Positions 7,798-15,855 of a stretch of DNA of 64,000 nucleotides are shown here, piece by piece. The position numbers were made by a program, and so were the translations under genes. Source of the DNA: Bacteroidota bacterium (GTDB lineage: Bacteria; Bacteroidota; Bacteroidia; Cytophagales; Cyclobacteriaceae). The stretch lies in contig JAEZGH010000013.1 in NCBI GenBank assembly GCA_023417065.1, positions 48,580 to 112,579 on the forward strand. Direction: 5' to 3'. The notes under the pieces are model-generated. The model searched no databases and was not told the origin of the DNA. It saw only the letters and a list, made by a program, of their open reading frames with translations. Position 1 is the stretch's first letter, and each line of letters opens with the position of its first letter.

Positions 7798-10341
7798 TTA
7801 TTCGCTTTTCTTCTCCTTGGAAGATGACGACTTCGATTTCTTCGACTTGATCGTCAGTACATCACCCTTGCCGTCGTAGTCGGCCATGATCGTACCGCCT
7901 TCTTCAACTTCGCCTTTCAGAATTTCTTCCGCTACCGGATCCTCCAGGTATTTCTGGATGGCACGGTTCAACGGACGAGCTCCGAACTGCTGATCATAAC
8001 CTTTCTCAGCGAGGAAGTCTTTCGCCTTGTCACTCAGTTCGACGTTGTAGCCAAGTTGGATAATCCGGTCGAACAATTTCTTAAGCGTAATGTCGATGAT
8101 CTTGTGGATGTGTTCGCGTTGAAGTGAATTGAACACAATCACATCGTCCAGACGATTCAGGAACTCAGGACTGAAAGCACGCTTCAGCGCATTCTGGATC
8201 GTAGCTTTCATATGCTCTTCTTCGCTCTCGCGCTTCGAAGCAGTCGCGAAACCAATACCGGTTCCGAAATCTTTAAGATCGCGAACCCCGATATTTGACG
8301 TCATGATAATGATCGTATTCCGGAAGTCAACACGGCGACCCAATCCATCTGTGAGGATTCCATCGTCAAGTACCTGCAGCAGGATGTTGAACACATCCGG
8401 GTGAGCCTTTTCGATTTCGTCCAGCAGCACGACAGAGTACGGCTTGCGTCTTACCTTTTCTGTAAGCTGACCACCTTCTTCATATCCGACGTATCCCGGA
8501 GGTGCTCCCACGAGGCGTGACACAGAGAATTTCTCCATGTACTCACTCATGTCGATGCGTACCAGTGCATCTTCCTTGTCGAAGAGGTAGGTAGCGAGCA
8601 CTTTTGCAAGTTCGGTTTTACCAACGCCTGTCGGACCGAGGAATATGAATGAACCAATAGGTTTCTTAGGATCCTTCAGACCAACACGGGTCCGCTGGAT
8701 TGCTTTCACCAGTTTCTTGATTGCTTCATCCTGACCGATCACCTTACCGCTGAGTTCTTCACCCATGTTAAGGAGCTTATTGCTTTCCTTCTGAGCGATA
8801 CGCTTCGTCGGAATGCCGGTCATCATCGCGATTACGTCGGCGACGTTATCTTCGTTAACGGTATACTTTTCAGTACGCGTTTTTTCTTCCCACTTCGCTT
8901 TTGCGATTTCAAGTTGCTCGATGAGCTTCTTCTCGCGGTCGCGTAGCTGTGCAGCTTCTTCGTACTTCTGGCTCTTAACCACGCGATTCTTTTCCTTCTT
9001 AACATCTTCGATAGCTTCTTCCAGCTTGACGATGTCTTCGGGAACGTGAATGTTATTGATGTGTACGCGTGCACCTGCTTCATCGAGAACGTCAATCGCT
9101 TTATCCGGCAGGTACCGGTCGCTGATATAACGATCTGACAGTTTTACGCAGGCTTCAATAGCCTCTTTGGTATAGATCACATGGTGGTGATCTTCGTATT
9201 TTTCTTTGATGTTTTCGAGGATCTGGATCGTTTCTTCCGGAGTGGTTGAATCGACCATTACCATCTGGAACCTCCGTGCGAGCGCACCATCTTTTTCGAT
9301 GTACTGACGATATTCATCAAGTGTCGTTGCTCCAATGCATTGGATCTCACCGCGCGCAAGAGCCGGCTTGAACATGTTGGAAGCATCGAGTGAACCTGAA
9401 GCGCCACCAGCACCTACTATAGTGTGAAGCTCATCGATGAACAGAATCACGTCGGGTGATTTCTCAAGTTCATTCATTACCGCTTTCATTCTTTCTTCGA
9501 ACTGGCCACGGTATTTTGTACCGGCTACCAGTGAAGCAAGGTCAAGCGTAACGACGCGTTTTCCGAAGAGGACGCGCGATACTTTCTTTTGTATGATGCG
9601 CAGCGCGAGACCTTCAGCAATCGCTGTTTTACCCACACCAGGTTCACCGATAAGGATCGGGTTGTTTTTCTTTCTCCTGGAAAGGATCTGAGCGACGCGT
9701 TCGATTTCTTTCTCACGTCCTACGATAGGGTCGAGTTTGTTATCTTCAGCGAGACGCGTCAGGTCACGTCCGAAATTATCAAGTACCGGTGTCCGTGACT
9801 TTTCTGTGCCCTTCTTTTCTTTGCCGGCGGAGCCTGCTCCGGCGCCAAAGATTTTTGATGAATCGTCATCCGGATCATCGGTATCCGAAGATGCCATAGG
9901 CCCTTCGTTTTGATATTCCAGCATCTCCTTAACAGTTTCGTAATTAACGTCGAACTTATTGAGGATTTGGGTACCGAGGTTATCCTGATCGCGAAGAATA
10001 GACAGCAGCAAATGCTCTGTACCTATCAGTTGGGCTTTGAAAATCTTTGCCTCAAGATATGTGATCTTCAAAACTTTTTCTGACGCTTTGGTCAGGGGTA
10101 TATTAGCAAGGTTCTTAATCTGATGAGTTGCCGTACCTTTTGAAATCTTTTCGATTTCACTACGGAGCTCATCGAGAGGAACACCGAGCTTCTTCAACAC
10201 TCCGACGGCTACGCCTTCTCCCTCCCGGATCATGCCGAGAATAAGATGTTCGGTGCCGATGTAATCGTGCCCCAGCCTCAATGCTTCTTCCCGGCTCAGT
10301 GAGATAACTTCTTTTACCCGGTTGGAAAATTTAGCCTCCAT
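7798..10341 (-). CDS. clpC: ATP-dependent Clp protease ATP-binding subunit ClpC
   Basis: An Hsp100 unfoldase that feeds substrates to ClpP. Two N-terminal Clp repeats occupy about residues 1-140. A low-complexity Asp/Ser and Gly/Lys linker (about 150-185) precedes AAA module 1 with Walker A GEPGVGKT (233-240). A UVR-type coiled-coil segment with YEEAAQLRDREKKL follows, typical of ClpC rather than ClpA or ClpB. AAA module 2 has Walker A GPTGVGKT, and the tail is Ser/Lys rich. The length of 847 fits ClpC. Monocistronic, with its own terminator. Confidence 0.97.
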   Translation of the reverse strand: MEAKFSNRVKEVISLSREEALRLGHDYIGTEHLILGMIREGEGVAVGVLKKLGVPLDELRSEIEKISKGTATHQIKNLANIPLTKASEKVLKITYLEAKIFKAQLIGTEHLLLSILRDQDNLGTQILNKFDVNYETVKEMLEYQNEGPMASSDTDDPDDDSSKIFGAGAGSAGKEKKGTEKSRTPVLDNFGRDLTRLAEDNKLDPIVGREKEIERVAQILSRRKKNNPILIGEPGVGKTAIAEGLALRIIQKKVSRVLFGKRVVTLDLASLVAGTKYRGQFEERMKAVMNELEKSPDVILFIDELHTIVGAGGASGSLDASNMFKPALARGEIQCIGATTLDEYRQYIEKDGALARRFQMVMVDSTTPEETIQILENIKEKYEDHHHVIYTKEAIEACVKLSDRYISDRYLPDKAIDVLDEAGARVHINNIHVPEDIVKLEEAIEDVKKEKNRVVKSQKYEEAAQLRDREKKLIEQLEIAKAKWEEKTRTEKYTVNEDNVADVIAMMTGIPTKRIAQKESNKLLNMGEELSGKVIGQDEAIKKLVKAIQRTRVGLKDPKKPIGSFIFLGPTGVGKTELAKVLATYLFDKEDALVRIDMSEYMEKFSVSRLVGAPPGYVGYEEGGQLTEKVRRKPYSVVLLDEIEKAHPDVFNILLQVLDDGILTDGLGRRVDFRNTIIIMTSNIGVRDLKDFGTGIGFATASKRESEEEHMKATIQNALKRAFSPEFLNRLDDVIVFNSLQREHIHKIIDITLKKLFDRIIQLGYNVELSDKAKDFLAEKGYDQQFGARPLNRAIQKYLEDPVAEEILKGEVEEGGTIMADYDGKGDVLTIKSKKSKSSSSKEKKSE

Positions 10342-10464
10342 ATATTATAAAAAGTGAAATGATAAATGTAAATGTAAAGTATTTTGTCTGTTCTATGCTA
10401 CCGAATCCCTAAGATTTAATACCAGGTAAGAAACACTGTTATTATTGGAAATGTTCACTACCGC

Positions 10465-11148
10465 TTACCGCTCACTACTCTCCCTCAAAATACGGCTTGC
10501 TTCCGGCCCGCAACAGAACACGAGATCAATCACGCTAAGGTTATCTGCAAACGTGTTGCCAAAAACCTGCTGATAGGGAATAGGTTTATATACCTGACTC
10601 AAAAAATCCTTATTTCCGTAGGTGATGTATGACCTTAAGTCGTTCACCTCGTCATAATATTGTTTTTCGTATGACAGCGTATCTTCTACCGCGATATCGA
10701 TACGCAGCCATCGAAGACACATTGTCAGTAATGCGCGGTTCAGGTCGTAAAGCAAGTCATACTTTAGGTACAGAATGTCGTGCAGGTCGTCGGCATAATA
10801 TTCGAAGAAGGGAGCCTTGCCATAGCCCGAGCGGATCGTACGCCAGTGATTGTTCACCCACTTCTGGGAGTAATCAGGGCGGACCTCACCTACAGGAACT
10901 TTCCCCCGCTTCCCGGTCAACGGGATTATTAAGGCAGACGGCCCGTGTGCCGTATTTACGTAACAACGATTGCGAAACGTCTGTTTCTCATAATATTCGT
11001 GCTTTTCCAACAGCACCGTCCCGTAACGTTGCAACACAGCGAAGTATGCAATGCAGGGTAAGTAGTGAAGATCAATTACGGCTTTGGTCACTTGATTTCT
11101 GTTCGGCTCCAAAATAGGAAGATCTTCATATACCGGGCCATAATTCAA
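10465..11148 (-). CDS. WbqC family protein
   Basis: The sequence matches the WbqC-like family throughout. Recognisable stretches are the early DLHYLPCIAYFAVL, the central RNRCYVNTAHGP and LIIPL, then WRTIRSGYGKAPFFEYY. WbqC proteins occur in O-antigen and glycan loci and are thought to act in sugar or amino-group modification, but no reaction is firmly established. In Bacteroidota a copy commonly sits outside polysaccharide clusters, as here. The 227-residue length is typical. The 5' flank of 126 bp before the YciO gene shows nothing else coding. Confidence 0.88.
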   Translation of the reverse strand: MNYGPVYEDLPILEPNRNQVTKAVIDLHYLPCIAYFAVLQRYGTVLLEKHEYYEKQTFRNRCYVNTAHGPSALIIPLTGKRGKVPVGEVRPDYSQKWVNNHWRTIRSGYGKAPFFEYYADDLHDILYLKYDLLYDLNRALLTMCLRWLRIDIAVEDTLSYEKQYYDEVNDLRSYITYGNKDFLSQVYKPIPYQQVFGNTFADNLSVIDLVFCCGPEASRILRESSER

Positions 11149-11274
11149 ATATTTAATGCCGCCTGGAAAAGAAGTCTTGCCTGGCGCCTACATAGCTGCC
11201 CGCCGTATTTCAAATCGAAACGTGGTCAGAACCAGACAGATCACTGGCCCGGCTACCTCGGATGAAACATGATC

Positions 11275-11904
11275 CTACAGAAAAGAATAGATATCGCCGG
11301 CAGCTTCCCGAACCACAACCAACTCCGGGCCAGTGCAATCAACGACAGTCGATGGTACATTGTTTCCCGCACCTCCGTCAATGACCAGATCCACCTGATG
11401 CTTGAAATCCTCGTAGATTTCCTCGGGGTCCGTCGTGTAGGCCTTAATCTTGTCGTCGTCTTTAATTGACGATGTGATCAGCGGGTTACCGAGTTCCGCT
11501 ACGAGCGCCCGCGGAATGGCGTGGTCAGGAATACGAATACCTACCGTCTTCTTATTCGTCTCGAGTATCTTGGGAACCTTGCTGCTCGAATTCAAGATGA
11601 AGGTATAAGGACCGGGTAGCGTTTTTTTAAGCAGCTTGAATACGGAAGTATCCAGACCACGGACATACTCGGAGATATGACTGAGATCGTTGCAGATGAA
11701 CGAGAGATTCAGCTTCTGCGGCTTGATATCCATGATTCTGCAAAGACGCTCCAGCGCTTTGCGGTTCAGCAGATCGCATCCTATTCCGTAAATGGTGTCG
11801 GTCGGATAAATGATCACACCGCCGTTGCGAAGAACGTCTACTACGTGCCTGATTTTCCGGTCCTCCGGATTTTTCGGGTGAATTGAGATTAGTTCTGCTT
11901 CCAT
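11275..11904 (-). CDS. Threonylcarbamoyl-AMP synthase-like protein (Sua5/YciO/YrdC family)
   Basis: The YrdC fold is clear: IIYPTDTIYGIGCD near the N-terminus, LLKKTLPGPYTFIL in the middle, VGIRIPDH, then PSTVVDCT near the C-terminus. The family makes threonylcarbamoyl-AMP for the t6A modification of tRNA. At 209 residues without a C-terminal Sua5 domain it resembles the YciO branch, whose exact role is less certain. I start at the ATG at 11904-11902; the upstream in-frame extension of 12 residues (MGCGTALL...) is not family-like. Divergent from mltG. Confidence 0.9.
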   Translation of the reverse strand: MEAELISIHPKNPEDRKIRHVVDVLRNGGVIIYPTDTIYGIGCDLLNRKALERLCRIMDIKPQKLNLSFICNDLSHISEYVRGLDTSVFKLLKKTLPGPYTFILNSSSKVPKILETNKKTVGIRIPDHAIPRALVAELGNPLITSSIKDDDKIKAYTTDPEEIYEDFKHQVDLVIDGGAGNNVPSTVVDCTGPELVVVREAAGDIYSFL

Positions 11905-11989
11905 TCGAAAATTAGCTAATAATGCTGTACCACATCCCAAAGGAACGGGTTTCGGCCCTTTGTTGGCAATAACTCTGAAATGATTTTCT

Positions 11990-11997
11990 TAATTTTG
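11990..11997 (+). promoter_or_regulatory. Bacteroidota-type -7 box before mltG
   Basis: TAATTTTG is an exact match to the Bacteroidota -7 consensus TAnnTTTG and lies 15 bp before the mltG ATG. TTG triplets occur further upstream (11963-11965), but the spacer of 24 is longer than the usual 19-21, so the -33 element is weak. Confidence 0.4.
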
Positions 11998-12011
11998 AGC
12001 CCCTTAGTTCT

Positions 12012-13061
12012 ATGAAATTCAGCAAACGACTCGTTTTTTTCCTCCTGTTCGCAATTTTGGGAATCTCCTTTGCCTTTTACGGTTATCAGATTGTATATAC
12101 CCCCAACATCCTTGTCGAAAAGAATGACCGGGCTATCGTCATCCCGAAAGAGGCAACGTTCAAAGACGTACAACGCGAACTTCACGAAGGCGGCTATGTC
12201 CACGACCTGATTTCGTTCAGCTTTCTGGCCCGCCTGATGAAATACGATAAAAATGTAAAACCCGGAAAGTTTATGCTCCGCCGGAACATGACTAACCTGG
12301 AGGCAATACGCACGCTTCGGCTGAGCGGCCACAACGCGGTGAAAATCACCTTCAACAACGTGCGGCTCATTTCCGAGCTCTCAGAAAAGATCACGCGCAA
12401 TCTCGCCATGAGTGAAGCCGAATTTCAGGCTGCGCTAATCAATTTTGCGAACAGCAATCCACATGGATTTAACAAGGATAACATCATCAGCATGTTTATC
12501 CCCAACACGTATGAGGTTTATCACAATGTCTCTGCAAACCAGCTCGTCGAGCGGATGTATGAGGAATACAAAAAATTCTGGACCGAAGAACGCAAGCAAA
12601 AAGCCCGTCAGCACGGCTTGACACCGTTTGAAGTTTCGGTTTTGGCTTCTATTGTCCAGGCAGAAAGCGTTCGTGCAGACGAAGCACCACTTATTGCAAG
12701 CTTGTACATGAACCGCCTGAAAACGGGTATGCCTCTTCAGGCAGATCCGACACTTGTGTTTGCTGTAGGCGATTTCTCCCTGAAGCGGGTGCTGAATGAG
12801 CATAAGGAAATCGATTCACCGTACAACACCTACAAGTATCCGGGGCTTCCTCCGGGACCGATCAATATGCCCACGATCAATTCGATTGATGCGGTATTGA
12901 ATCATCCGGAAACCAACTACATCTACATGTGCGCCAAAGAAGATTTCTCCGGCCGACATAACTTCACCCACGACTACAGGGAACACATGCGGAACGCCGC
13001 GCGTTATCAGCGTGCCCTGACTATTGAACAACAGAAAGCGGCGAAACTGAAAAAGAAATAA
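12012..13061 (+). CDS. mltG: Endolytic murein transglycosylase MltG
   Basis: MltG cleaves nascent peptidoglycan strands at the inner membrane. A single N-terminal membrane anchor (about 6-28) precedes a LysM-like region (about 35-105). The YceG catalytic domain contains ASIVQAES, in which E218 aligns with the catalytic glutamate. It also has LYMNRLKTGMPLQADPT and LPPGPI near the end. The 349-residue length is normal. The stop codon overlaps the next gene start (TAATG), so translation is coupled to the thioesterase. Confidence 0.96.
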   Translation: MKFSKRLVFFLLFAILGISFAFYGYQIVYTPNILVEKNDRAIVIPKEATFKDVQRELHEGGYVHDLISFSFLARLMKYDKNVKPGKFMLRRNMTNLEAIRTLRLSGHNAVKITFNNVRLISELSEKITRNLAMSEAEFQAALINFANSNPHGFNKDNIISMFIPNTYEVYHNVSANQLVERMYEEYKKFWTEERKQKARQHGLTPFEVSVLASIVQAESVRADEAPLIASLYMNRLKTGMPLQADPTLVFAVGDFSLKRVLNEHKEIDSPYNTYKYPGLPPGPINMPTINSIDAVLNHPETNYIYMCAKEDFSGRHNFTHDYREHMRNAARYQRALTIEQQKAAKLKKK

Positions 13062-13474
13062 TGTATCAGTCCAGCACAACGGTCCGGGTACGCTATGCAG
13101 AAACCGATCAGATGGGCTACGTGTACTATGGCTATTATGCTATGTACTACGAAGTTGCCCGCGTAGAAAGCCTGCGTCAGCTTGGGATTACATATAAGGA
13201 AATCGAAGAGATGGGCGTGATCATGCCCGTCCTTGAAAACAGGTCGCGTTATATTGCCCCCGGGCGATACGATGAATTGCTGAGGATTGTAACTACCATT
13301 AAGGAAAAGCCAGGAGTACGCATCAGGTTTGAATACCAGGTTTTCAACGAAGAAAATAAGTTAATCAACGAAGGCGAAACCCTGCTTGCCTTTGTGGACA
13401 AAAAAAGTAATCGGCCATGTCGTCCTCCGCGGGAAATGCAGGCTGTGCTTGAACCGTATTTTAATGAAGTATAA
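13061..13474 (+). CDS. Acyl-CoA thioesterase, hot-dog fold (YbgC/FadM type)
   Basis: A compact hot-dog thioesterase of 137 residues. The N-terminal signature AETDQMGYVYYGYY carries the likely catalytic Asp16, and the following helix EVARVESLRQLG is typical of the YbgC/4-hydroxybenzoyl-CoA thioesterase class. It presumably hydrolyses acyl-CoA or acyl-ACP in the cytoplasm; chain specificity cannot be read from sequence. Its start overlaps the mltG stop by one base and its 3' end overlaps the YihY gene by 11 bp, giving a three-gene coupled operon. Confidence 0.92.
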   Translation: MYQSSTTVRVRYAETDQMGYVYYGYYAMYYEVARVESLRQLGITYKEIEEMGVIMPVLENRSRYIAPGRYDELLRIVTTIKEKPGVRIRFEYQVFNEENKLINEGETLLAFVDKKSNRPCRPPREMQAVLEPYFNEV

Positions 13475-14468
13475 GCATAAACGACTACTCTTTCGCTGGA
13501 ACCCGGGCCGGATATTTATCAATTGGCTGAAGAAGGTACGGTTCCGGAAGTATGAGAACATTTCGCTCTACAAAATCCTGCGGCTTTTCCTGAAGAACCT
13601 GACCGACGATGAAATCCTCGACCGGGCAAACGGTGTTGCTTATAACTTCCTGCTCGCCATCTTTCCGGCAATAATCTTTCTATTTACGTTGATACCCTAT
13701 GTATCAAAGTTTTTTCCCGAGGTGACCAACGAGTCAATTGTGGAATTTCTAGGTCAGCAAATGCCACCTTCCATGTTTGAAGTGGTGTCGTCGACAGTAC
13801 TGGATATTGTTAACAACCAGCGCGGCGGACTGCTATCGCTGGGGTTTGTATTCTCGGTATATCTGTCAACCAACGGTACGATGGCCCTTATGCGCGCGTT
13901 CAACGCCTGCTACCGAACGATTGAAAACCGAAGTGCCCTCAAGACGCGACTGATTGCAACAGCCCTCACATTCAACCTTGCCTTCGTCGTTTTCCTCGCT
14001 ATTATCCTGCTGGTAGTCGGGCAGCTCGTACTCGATTACGCATTGACGCATCTCAGTTCGCTGGAATTCATCAACCTTAACAGCTATACGGTTTTTCTTC
14101 TTTTCGCAATCCGTTTTGTCGTCATCTTTATCGTTTTCTTTCTCGCAATATCCACACTCTACTATTTTGGTCCGGCAATCCATTATAACTGGCGATTCTT
14201 CTCTGTCGGGTCATTCATGGCAACGCTTATGATCATCGCCGTTTCATACGGCTTTTCGTACTACGTCACAAATTTCGGTACGTACAACAAGGTTTATGGT
14301 TCAATCGGGGTACTGATTGCGATTATGGTGTGGGTACAGCTCGTAACGATTGTACTGCTTATAGGGTACGAGATCAACGCGAGTATTCATCACGCGATCC
14401 GCAAGGAAGCTTTATGGAATGCGCGATCATTCCGACGCCGGAACATCACTGAAAAGGAATCCACCTGA
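13464..14468 (+). CDS. YihY/BrkB family inner-membrane protein
   Basis: A six-helix YihY-type protein. Family signatures include NGVAYNFLLAIFPAIIFLF, STNGTMALMRAFNACY and the terminal IGVLIAIMVWVQLVTIVLLIG. I place the start at the ATG 13464, overlapping the thioesterase 3' end by 11 bp. The longer in-frame reading from 13386 would add 26 residues that are merely the thioesterase gene read in another frame. Family members were once annotated as ribonuclease BN, which is not supported; function is unknown. Confidence 0.92.
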   Translation: MKYKHKRLLFRWNPGRIFINWLKKVRFRKYENISLYKILRLFLKNLTDDEILDRANGVAYNFLLAIFPAIIFLFTLIPYVSKFFPEVTNESIVEFLGQQMPPSMFEVVSSTVLDIVNNQRGGLLSLGFVFSVYLSTNGTMALMRAFNACYRTIENRSALKTRLIATALTFNLAFVVFLAIILLVVGQLVLDYALTHLSSLEFINLNSYTVFLLFAIRFVVIFIVFFLAISTLYYFGPAIHYNWRFFSVGSFMATLMIIAVSYGFSYYVTNFGTYNKVYGSIGVLIAIMVWVQLVTIVLLIGYEINASIHHAIRKEALWNARSFRRRNITEKEST

Positions 14469-14472
14469 GTCA

Positions 14473-15063
14473 CTATTCCAAAGCTGATTTGCTTTCCAGA
14501 ATTATCGACATAAGTCCGGGGGCGAGCTCTGACGGAGGCAATACAGCGTCAGGACTATTGCGATTTATGATGGTTTCGGGCATCCCTTTGAATTCTGCTG
14601 AATGGGGATCCTGCACCAGGACAATTCCCCCGTGTTTGTGAATAGTCTGTACCCCTTCATATCCATCGCTACCCATCCCGGAAAACACGATTCCTACCGC
14701 TCTCCTGCCCATTTCCTTCCCAAGACTGTGAAAGAATGTGTCAATCGTTTTATTGACAACTTCCTCTGATAGACGACTTCGCAGAATGAACCTGTTGCTC
14801 CGGATTTCGACCTTTACCTTTTCCGGCATCACGTACACATGATTGGGAAGGATCTGCTCGCCGCCGGCAATCCGCACAACGCGCATGCCCGTGAACTTTG
14901 AAATCATCTGATCAAGGATACTGAAATGGTTGCGGTGGAGGTGTGTCACGACAACGAATGCTGCGCCTGGCTGTTCAGGCAAATTCAGGAAGAACTCTTT
15001 CAACGATTGGTGACCACCTGCCGATGCCCCAAGTCCAACAACGTAAAACTCTTTCAATTGCAT
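14473..15063 (-). CDS. Stand-alone CheB methylesterase domain protein
   Basis: This is the catalytic domain of CheB (protein-glutamate methylesterase) without a receiver domain. The triad is intact: S14 in GLGASAGG, H41 in VVTHLH, and D133 in SGMGSDG. No other chemotaxis gene is near, so it may act on a non-chemotaxis target, as in CheB/CheR-containing sensory systems of non-motile bacteria (inference). It is convergent with YihY (4 bp apart) and divergent from the PRC-barrel gene. A sigma-54-like box lies only 13 bp before the start codon. Confidence 0.92.
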   Translation of the reverse strand: MQLKEFYVVGLGASAGGHQSLKEFFLNLPEQPGAAFVVVTHLHRNHFSILDQMISKFTGMRVVRIAGGEQILPNHVYVMPEKVKVEIRSNRFILRSRLSEEVVNKTIDTFFHSLGKEMGRRAVGIVFSGMGSDGYEGVQTIHKHGGIVLVQDPHSAEFKGMPETIINRNSPDAVLPPSELAPGLMSIILESKSALE

Positions 15064-15075
15064 GTAGCGTAGGAT

Positions 15076-15091
15076 TTAAATGAAGTGCCAG
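15076..15091 (-). promoter_or_regulatory. Sigma-54-like element before the CheB-domain gene
   Basis: On the minus strand the site reads CTGGCACTTCATTTAA. The -24 half YTGGCAC is perfect, while the -12 half lacks the canonical GC. It is nearly the same as the plus-strand site at 15131 (CTGGCACCTCATTTTT), so two like elements face apart in this intergenic region. The predicted transcript start would fall almost on the ATG, which is a weak point. Confidence 0.4.
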
Positions 15092-15130
15092 ATGACCCTC
15101 GCCATTAACGCTTCTGTTTCAAAACGCCTA

Positions 15131-15146
15131 CTGGCACCTCATTTTT
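15131..15146 (+). promoter_or_regulatory. Sigma-54-like element before the PRC-barrel gene
   Basis: CTGGCACCTCATTTTT carries a perfect -24 core (TGGCAC) at the spacing expected for sigma-54, but T-rich sequence where the -12 GC should be. It is one of four copies of CTGGCACCT that I found in intergenic DNA here. Use of this site would give a leader of roughly 135 nt containing the hairpin at 15239-15268. Confidence 0.45.
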
Positions 15147-15238
15147 ATTAAGATAATCCGTGAGACATCGAACAAATCGCCGGCCAGGCCGGTACATTCT
15201 GTTTAATTTTTAGGGACGTATGAGGTCTCACAATACAT

Positions 15239-15268
15239 CAGGAGACTGTTCTGTTGATCAGTCTCCTG
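15239..15268 (+). promoter_or_regulatory. Leader hairpin of the PRC-barrel gene
   Basis: Perfect 9-bp arms CAGGAGACT (15239-15247) and AGTCTCCTG (15260-15268) flank a 12-base loop and are followed by a T-rich stretch (TTTCTATTC). It ends 26 bp before the ATG. It could be an attenuator, an mRNA-stabilising element, or the terminator of a short leader RNA. Confidence 0.5.
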
Positions 15269-15294
15269 TTTCTATTCACTAAAAGGAATGAGTT

Positions 15295-15720
15295 ATGACA
15301 GACCAGGAAAAGAACTATGATCTCGATAATCGCACAGGTATCAACCACGAAGGTGCAGACGCGAATAAGCCCGTTGAACGGCTGACTGCCACATCGATTA
15401 TTGGTGATAGCGTCGAAAATCGCAAAGGTGAATCACTCGGAAAAATCGACGAACTGATGATCAACCTCGAAAATGGCAAGGTCGAGTACGCCGTCGTCCA
15501 GTCTGGGGGCGTGCTGGGCGTTGGAAAAAAACTTTTCGCCATACCATTCGAACATCTCGAAGTTGATGAAGAAAAGGAAATCTTCATCCTTGACCGGGAC
15601 AAAGAATATGTGAAAGACTCTCCGGGATTCGATGCAAGTCACTGGCCGGGTACGAATGATCACGCGTACTTCGACGAGGTGACCGCCTACTTCAAACCTC
15701 CGGTAACGCCGTTTCCATAA
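15295..15720 (+). CDS. PRC-barrel domain stress protein
   Basis: The domain occupies about residues 30-105, with the characteristic opening ATSIIGDSVENRKGESLGKI and then YAVVQSGGVLGVGKKLFAIP. PRC-barrel proteins of this short type are common in environmental bacteria and are often stress-induced; a molecular role is not established. The C-terminal tail (VKDSPGFDASHWP) is typical of the subgroup. It has a long 5' leader with a strong hairpin and a sigma-54-like site, and a clear terminator 20 bp after the stop. Confidence 0.88.
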   Translation: MTDQEKNYDLDNRTGINHEGADANKPVERLTATSIIGDSVENRKGESLGKIDELMINLENGKVEYAVVQSGGVLGVGKKLFAIPFEHLEVDEEKEIFILDRDKEYVKDSPGFDASHWPGTNDHAYFDEVTAYFKPPVTPFP

Positions 15721-15739
15721 GACTATCTACATGATTCAT

Positions 15740-15770
15740 AGAGCTGCCCGCAACGCAGCTCTTCTTTTTT
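15740..15770 (+). terminator. Rho-independent terminator after the PRC-barrel gene
   Basis: AGAGCTGC (15740-15747) and GCAGCTCT (15755-15762) form an 8-bp stem with a 7-base loop, followed by TCTTTTTT. Confidence 0.85.
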
Positions 15771-15855
15771 GGGGTGATCCCGGATGTAATATTCAACGCA
15801 ACTTCAATCATTAATTCCTCTTATTAATGCCGATTTTTGAATCAAATTCGACAGA

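Noticed and set aside
11916..12332. Minus-strand frame of 138 codons between the YciO gene and mltG
   Set aside because: Covers the mltG 5' end, its promoter box and the YciO start; mltG has clear homology, so this is a shadow.
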